This document shows positions 59,765 through 64,000 of a DNA stretch of 64,000 bases, in pieces. Position 1 is the first letter of the stretch, and every line of letters begins with the position of its first letter. Position numbers and translations under genes: made by a program. Origin of the DNA: Candidatus Kaistia colombiensis (GTDB taxonomy: Bacteria > Pseudomonadota > Alphaproteobacteria > Rhizobiales > Kaistiaceae); assembly GCA_029203105.1 (NCBI GenBank), contig CP119318.1:4106501-4170500 (forward strand), read 5' to 3'. The notes beneath the pieces are model-generated. The model saw only the letters and a program-made list of their open reading frames with translations. It was not told the origin of the DNA and ran no database searches.

Positions 59765-60680
59765 ATGTCCGGCATCGATAGCAGCAATGGCCTCGGCCAC
59801 GCCGATCTCCTGGTGGCGTGTCGACGGCGGCGGAACCCGGTGCCGGGCCCGCGCCCGCCTGGCTCGACGGCACGCCGATCGGCGAATGCATCACCGGCAC
59901 CGCCAACATCCTCGCCGGCATCGAGGAGGCGCGCGACAACATCATAGCCGCGGTCGAAGGCGCGCTGACCGAGGGCGGCCTGTCGAAGGCCGATCTCGGC
60001 CGCTGCCATGTCGGAATGGGCCTCGCCGCCGCCAACATCCCCGATCTCGCCGAGCGCTTCCTCGCCTCCGGCTTCCCCTTTGCCCGGATCGCGCTGGAAA
60101 TGGACGCCTGGATCGCCTGCCGCGGCGCGCACCCTGGAGGCAATGGCGCCATCGCGATCCTCGGCACCGGCACCGCCTATGTCGTGCAGACAGGCGGCGC
60201 GTTCGTGACCGTCGGCGGCTGGGGCTTCCAGCTTGGCGATCAGGGCAGCGGCGCGTCACTCGGGCACCAGGCGATGCGCCGGTCGGTATTGGCGCATGAC
60301 GGCATCCTGCCCGCCACACCCCTCTCCCGACAGGTGATGGCGCGCTTCGACGACAAGCCCGACCAGATGGTCGCCTTCTGCAAGACGGCGCTGCCGCGCG
60401 ACTACGGCGCCCTCGCACCGCTGGTCTTCGACGAAGCCGGGGCCGGCGATCCGCTGGCGACGGCCATCCTCGCCGAGGCGACGGCGACATCGAGGCGGCA
60501 CTCGAACGCCTGATCGAGCTCGGCGCGCAGCGGATCAGCCTGCTTGGCGGCCTCGCGCCGCTTTATGCGACACGCCTTTCGCCGATGGTCGCCGCCCGCA
60601 TCGTGCCCCCCGCAGGCGATCCGCTCGAAGGTGCGCTTGCGCTCGCCGCCACGCTGAGCCCGGCCGAGTTGGCGCGATGA
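59765..60680 (+). pseudogene. BadF/BadG-type N-acetylglucosamine kinase-like protein, frame broken
   Basis: ASKHA-fold sugar kinase, likely for GlcNAc or glucosamine. An ATG at 59765 leads to HADLLV, after which the ATP loop (VDGGGTRCRAR) is in a second frame. The rest is in a third frame: WLDGTPIGECITGTANILAG, VGMGLAAANIPDLAERFLAS, and GAIAILGTGTAYVVQTGG. The blocks GGWGFQLGDQGSGASLGHQA and AFCKTALPRDYGALAPLVFD follow. Near 60487 another shift occurs before the end (RISLLGGLAPLYATRLSP, with TGA at 60680). At least three breaks; the corrected chain of about 300 residues is normal for the family. The stop overlaps the GntR start (ATGA). Confidence 0.82.
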
Positions 60681-61426
60681 TCGAGCTTTTCCCGGCGCCG
60701 GAGCGACTGACGGACGAAGAAGGTGGCCCGCTCTATGTCCGCCTTCAGGCGCTGATCCGCGACGCGATCGGCCACGGAAGGCTGCGCCCCAACGACGCCC
60801 TGCCGGCGGAGCGCGAAATGGCCGCTTCTCTCGGCGTATCGCGCGTGACCGTGCGCAAGGCGATCCAGGGCCTCGTCGCCGAAGGGGTTCTGCGCCAGCG
60901 CCACGGCTCCGGCACCTTCGTGTCGCGCAATGGCGGCCGGGTCGAGCAGCCGCTGTCGCGCCTCACCTCGTTCACCGAGGACATGCGCAGCCGCGGCCTC
61001 GTGCCGACGGCGAACTGGATCGAGCGCTCGGTCGGCATGCCGACCTCGGCGGAGGCGATGATCCTCGGCCTTTCGCCCGCCGACCGCGTCTCGCGGCTGC
61101 ATCGCCTGCGGCTCGCCGACAATGAGCCGATGGCGATCGAACGCGCCGTCGTTCCGCCCGCATCCTGCCCGATCCGTCGATCGTCGACGTCTCGCTCTAT
61201 GACGCGCTGACGTCGATCGGCATGCGCCCGGTGCGCGCCGTGCAGCGGCTGAACGCCGAGAATGTCGGTTCGCGCCGATGCGGCGCTGCTCGGCATCGCC
61301 CCGGGCTCGGCTGCGCTCTCGATCGAGCGCATCTCCTACCTGCCGGATGGCCGCGTCGTCGAGTTCACGCGCTCGCATTATCGCGGCGATGCCTATGATT
61401 TCGTTGCCGAATTGAACCTGACGTAA
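60677..61426 (+). pseudogene. GntR/HutC-family regulator, frame broken twice
   Basis: Likely repressor of the amino-sugar locus. The N-terminal winged helix (LPAEREMAASLGVSRVTVRK, VLRQRHGSGTFVSRNGGRVE) and the first part of a UTRA effector domain (PLSRLTSFTEDMRSRGLVPT) are read from 60677. A shift near 61160 and another near 61265 move the frame. The remaining UTRA parts are IVDVSLYDALTSIGMRPVRA and SAALSIERISYLPDGRVVEF, ending VAELNLT with TAA at 61426. Corrected length is about 250 residues. UTRA regulators of this type often sense phosphorylated amino sugars; that is family knowledge, not seen here. Confidence 0.83.
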
Positions 61427-61464
61427 GCGCCTCGCCGTCGACGTCGGAATGGAGGATTGAGACG

Positions 61465-62562
61465 ATGACCACCACCCTGATGCGCGCCGAAATCGACGAA
61501 TCGCCGGCCGCCGTCCGCCGCCTGCTGGACCAGTCCGGCGACGCAATCCGCGAGGCCGGCGCCCGCATCCGCGCCCTCGACCCGCGCGTGATCGTCACGG
61601 TGGCGCGCGGCTCCTCGGACCACGCCAGCGCCTTCTTCAAATATGTCTGCGAGATCACCACCGGCGTGCCGGTCGCCTCGCTCGGCCCGTCCATCGCCTC
61701 GATCTACGACACGCCGCTGCATCTGCCGGGGGCGGCCGTGATCGCCACGTCGCAATCGGGCAAGAGCCCCGACCTGCTCGCCATGGTCGAGGCCGCCAAG
61801 AAGGGCGGCGCGACCAGCATCGCCCTCGTCAACGTCGAAGACGCGCCGCTGGCCTCGCTTGCCGACATCTTCGTGCCGCTCCGCGCCGGCCCCGAAAAGA
61901 GCGTCGCCTCGACCAAGTCCTACATCACCTCGATCGTCGCCGGCCTCGCCATCCTCGCCGAATGGCGCCAGGACGATGCGCTTCGGGCCGCCATCGCCGC
62001 CCTGCCCGACAAGCTCGACGCCGCGCTCGAATGTGACTGGAGCGAAGCGCGCGACACCGTCGTCGGCGCCTCGTCGCTTTATACGCTGGGCCGAGGCCCC
62101 GGCTTCGCCGTCGCCCAGGAAGCCGCCCTGAAGCTCAAGGAAACCTCGATCCTGCACGCCGAGGCCTATTCCGGCGCCGAGTTGCAGCATGGCCCGGTGT
62201 CCCTGGTCGATGAGCACTTCCCGCTGATCGCCTTCATCCCGGACGATGCCGCATCGCCCAGCATGGTCGCGACCGTGTCGGCGCTGCATGCGCGCGGCGC
62301 CAAGGTCTTCACAGCGACGAGCGCCGCCATCCCCGGCCCGCGCCTGCCGATCGCGCCGACCGGCCATGCGCTGACCGACCCGGTCTCGATCGCGCTCTCC
62401 TTCTACCGCTTCGCCGAGACGGTGGCCGTGGCGCGTGGCTACAATCCCGACAAGCCGCGCGGCCTCAACAAGGTGACGGAAACGACTAGGGCAGACGCGT
62501 CCGGGAGGCGCTGGACCCTTCGCCTCTCCCTGAGCGAGAGGTCGGCTCGAAGAGCCGGGTGA
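61465..62562 (+). CDS. SIS-domain glucosamine-6-phosphate deaminase (NagB-II/AgaS-like)
   Basis: Two-SIS-domain protein that in such loci replaces NagB and turns glucosamine-6-phosphate into fructose-6-phosphate. The first SIS domain has VTVARGSSDHASAFFKYVCE and AVIATSQSGKSPDLLAMVEA. The second has YTLGRGPGFAVAQEAALKLK and ILHAEAYSGAELQHGPVSLV, including the glutamate region typical of the isomerase half of GlmS. The family end is PDKPRGLNKVTETT; the following 24 residues (ADASGRRWTLRLSLSERSAR and on) are encoded by a palindromic repeat that has replaced the usual stop. The frame is intact, unlike its neighbours. Aldose-ketose isomerase activity on a related sugar is the alternative. Confidence 0.9.
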   Translation: MTTTLMRAEIDESPAAVRRLLDQSGDAIREAGARIRALDPRVIVTVARGSSDHASAFFKYVCEITTGVPVASLGPSIASIYDTPLHLPGAAVIATSQSGKSPDLLAMVEAAKKGGATSIALVNVEDAPLASLADIFVPLRAGPEKSVASTKSYITSIVAGLAILAEWRQDDALRAAIAALPDKLDAALECDWSEARDTVVGASSLYTLGRGPGFAVAQEAALKLKETSILHAEAYSGAELQHGPVSLVDEHFPLIAFIPDDAASPSMVATVSALHARGAKVFTATSAAIPGPRLPIAPTGHALTDPVSIALSFYRFAETVAVARGYNPDKPRGLNKVTETTRADASGRRWTLRLSLSERSARRAG

Positions 62563-62642
62563 GGGTTTAGGGACCCAGCCGGTGAGGCCGTAACCCTCAC
62601 CCGCTGGCCTCCGGCGTTGACCTCTCCCTCAGGGAGAGGTGC
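62515..62642. repeat. Palindromic repeat, copy 4, extending the deaminase gene
   Basis: CCTCTCCCTGAGCGAGAGG with GGGTGAGGG (62522-62567), then CCCTCACCC and ACCTCTCCCTCAGGGAGAGGT (62595-62640). The left half is read as the last codons of the SIS-domain gene; the right half lies before nagA. Confidence 0.8.
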
Positions 62643-62716
62643 AGAACAAGTGGCTGGTTCCTTGCGTTACTGGCCGTGCTATCCATTCCGCCAACACGGA
62701 TTCTCAGGAAGAGCCC

Positions 62717-63884
62717 ATGCCGAGCCTGACCGCCTATCTGGGCGCAGAATTGTTTGACGGCGCGACGCGCCGCCGGGATGCAGCCGTTCTTGTCGAAGGC
62801 GACAAGGTCATCGACATCGTCGGCCCGGGTGGCCTGCCGGAAGGCGTGGCGACGGTCGATCTTGCCGGCGGCCTGCTGGCGCCCGGCTTCGTCGACGCCC
62901 AGGTCAATGGCGGCGGCGGCGCGCTGCTTGAACAGCGCCGCGACCGTCGAGGGCATCCGCACCATCTGCACCGCGCATGCCCGCTACGGCACGACGGCGC
63001 TGCTGCCAACGCTGATCACGGACACGCCCGCGGTCACCGAGGCGGTGATCGCCGCGACGCGCGACGCCATCGCCGCCGGCGTTCCCGGTTGTCTCGGCCT
63101 GCACATCGAGGGGCCACATCTGTCGATCGCTCGCAAGGGCGCGCACAATCCGGCCTATCATCCGCCCGATGGGCGAGGCGGATCTCGAGCGCCTCGTCTC
63201 GACCGGGCTGAGAGCATGTCCTGACCACCGTCGCCGCCGAAACCGTGCCGCCGGCGCAGATCGCGCGGCTGACGGCGGCCGGCGTCCATGTCGCCATCGG
63301 CCATTCCGACGCCTCCTATGAGACCGCCATGGCCGCCTTCAACGCCGGCGCGCGCGGCATCACCCATCTCTTCAACGCCATGAGCCAGCTCGGCCACCGC
63401 TCTCCCGGCGTGGTCGGCGCGGCGCTCGACAGCCCCGACGCCTGGTGCGGCATCATCCCGGACGGGCTGCATGTCCACCCGGCCGCGATCGCCAATGCGC
63501 TCCGCGCCAAGCGGGCGCCCGGCCGCATCTTTATCGTGACCGACGCCATGTCGACGATCGGCACGACCTTGACCGAGTTCGAGCTGAACGGCCGCACCAT
63601 CACCCGCGAGCACGGCAAGCTGACGCTCGAGGACGGCACGCTGGCCGGCTCCGATCTCGACATGGTCGGCGCCATCCGCTTCATGACCGGCACGGTCGGC
63701 ATCGGCCTGGACGAGACGCTGCGCATGGTCTCGCTCTATCCGGCGCAATTCCTCGGCATCGACCGGACGCATGGCCGGATCGCGCCGGGCTCCCGCGCCG
63801 ATTTCGTCCATCTCGAACGGCGATCTCTCCGTCGCCGGCGTCTTCATCGGTGGCGCCCGCCAGCATTTTGCTCCCCTGGCCTGA
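62717..63884 (+). pseudogene. nagA: N-acetylglucosamine-6-phosphate deacetylase NagA, frame broken
   Basis: Metal-dependent amidohydrolase that removes the acetyl group from GlcNAc-6-phosphate. The start MPSLTAYLGAELFDGATRRR and GGLLAPGFVDAQVNGGGGAL is in one frame. TICTAHARYGTTALLPTLIT and GCLGLHIEGPHLSIARKGAH, with the HIEGP metal motif, are in a second frame. VHVAIGHSDASYETAMAAFN, ITHLFNAMSQLGHRSPGVVG and RIFIVTDAMSTIGTTLTEFE are in a third. A last shift near 63810 precedes SVAGVFIGGARQHFAPLA with TGA at 63884. Shifts lie near 62930, 63165-63220 and 63810. The corrected chain of about 385 residues is normal. Confidence 0.87.
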
Positions 63885-63897
63885 TCCGGACGGCAAG

Positions 63898-64000
63898 ATG
63901 TCCATCACCGCTGCCTTCGACATTGGCGGTTCGAAGATCGAATATGCGCGCGTCGGTCGTGACGGCACGGTCTCGCATCGCGCGACCCTGCCGACCCCGC
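63898..64000 (+). CDS. ROK-family sugar kinase, start only (cut by window edge)
   Basis: Only 34 codons are inside the window. The start MSITAAFDIGGSKIEYARVG shows the ATP-binding DIGGSKIE loop of ROK kinases, followed by RDGTVSHRATLPTP, which matches their second strand. It begins 13 bases after the nagA stop, in the same direction, so it is probably an N-acetylglucosamine, N-acetylmannosamine or glucosamine kinase of the same locus. The substrate cannot be told from this fragment. Confidence 0.75.
   Translation, partial: MSITAAFDIGGSKIEYARVGRDGTVSHRATLPTP

Overview
The window comes from a GC-rich alphaproteobacterium, most likely of the order Hyphomicrobiales (Rhizobiales). This rests on the gene order of the division and cell-wall cluster, a DUF2336 protein, an OxyR-katA pair, a metF gene preceded by an ArsR-methyltransferase fusion, and rhizobial-type intergenic mosaic repeats. 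I cannot name the genus from sequence alone. No rRNA, tRNA, insertion sequence, phage or CRISPR array was recognised.

Layout. (1) 1-17.4 kb, minus strand: the dcw cluster in transcription order mraZ, rsmH, ftsL, ftsI, murE, murF, mraY, murD, ftsW, murG, murC, then ddl, ftsQ, ftsA and ftsZ (cut by the window edge). The genes mostly overlap by 1-4 bases or lie a few bases apart. murB, usually between murC and ddl in this order, is absent. Its place holds a rho-independent terminator and a CtrA-like site, so the cluster may be split into two transcription units. A three-copy, 10-bp-spaced TGGGN array lies upstream of mraZ. (2) 17.9-20.7 kb, minus: RNase P RNA, a small lytic transglycosylase, an N-acetylmuramoyl-alanine amidase and a TerB/J-domain protein. 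(3) 20.9-31.8 kb: 5-oxoprolinase, a hemerythrin-like protein, an extensin-family lipoprotein, an ornithine-decarboxylase-like enzyme, a DUF2336 protein, a tiny membrane protein, AzlCD and a GT90-like glycosyltransferase. (4) 31.9-37.8 kb, minus: a methionine/one-carbon operon of ArsR-methyltransferase regulator, metF and a MetH split into two genes. (5) 37.8-53 kb: catalase and divergent oxyR, trans-aconitate methyltransferase, an unexplained heavily structured segment ending in a terminator, a small kinase-like protein, an amino-acid racemase, EttA, a glycosyltransferase, a MarR-regulated MFS/HlyD efflux operon, a sulfite-oxidase-family protein and a ferredoxin-reductase-like flavoprotein. 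(6) 53-64 kb: a divergent amino-sugar locus. On the minus strand are murQ, a sugar ABC transporter (binding protein, two permeases, ATPase) and a Gfo/Idh/MocA dehydrogenase. On the plus strand are a BadF-type kinase, a GntR regulator, a SIS-type deaminase, nagA and the start of a ROK kinase.

The parts have a shared theme: the window opens with murein precursor synthesis and septation, carries murein hydrolases next to it, and ends with a locus fit to import and recycle murein or chitin amino sugars. A striking technical feature is that no frameshift was noticed before 54 kb, whereas seven of the genes between 54 and 63.9 kb are broken by one or more single-base shifts while their protein sequence stays well conserved in the alternating frames. 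This points to poor base quality there rather than to seven genuine pseudogenes. Four kinds of dispersed palindromic or mosaic intergenic repeat are present, and two copies of one kind form the 3' ends of coding regions.
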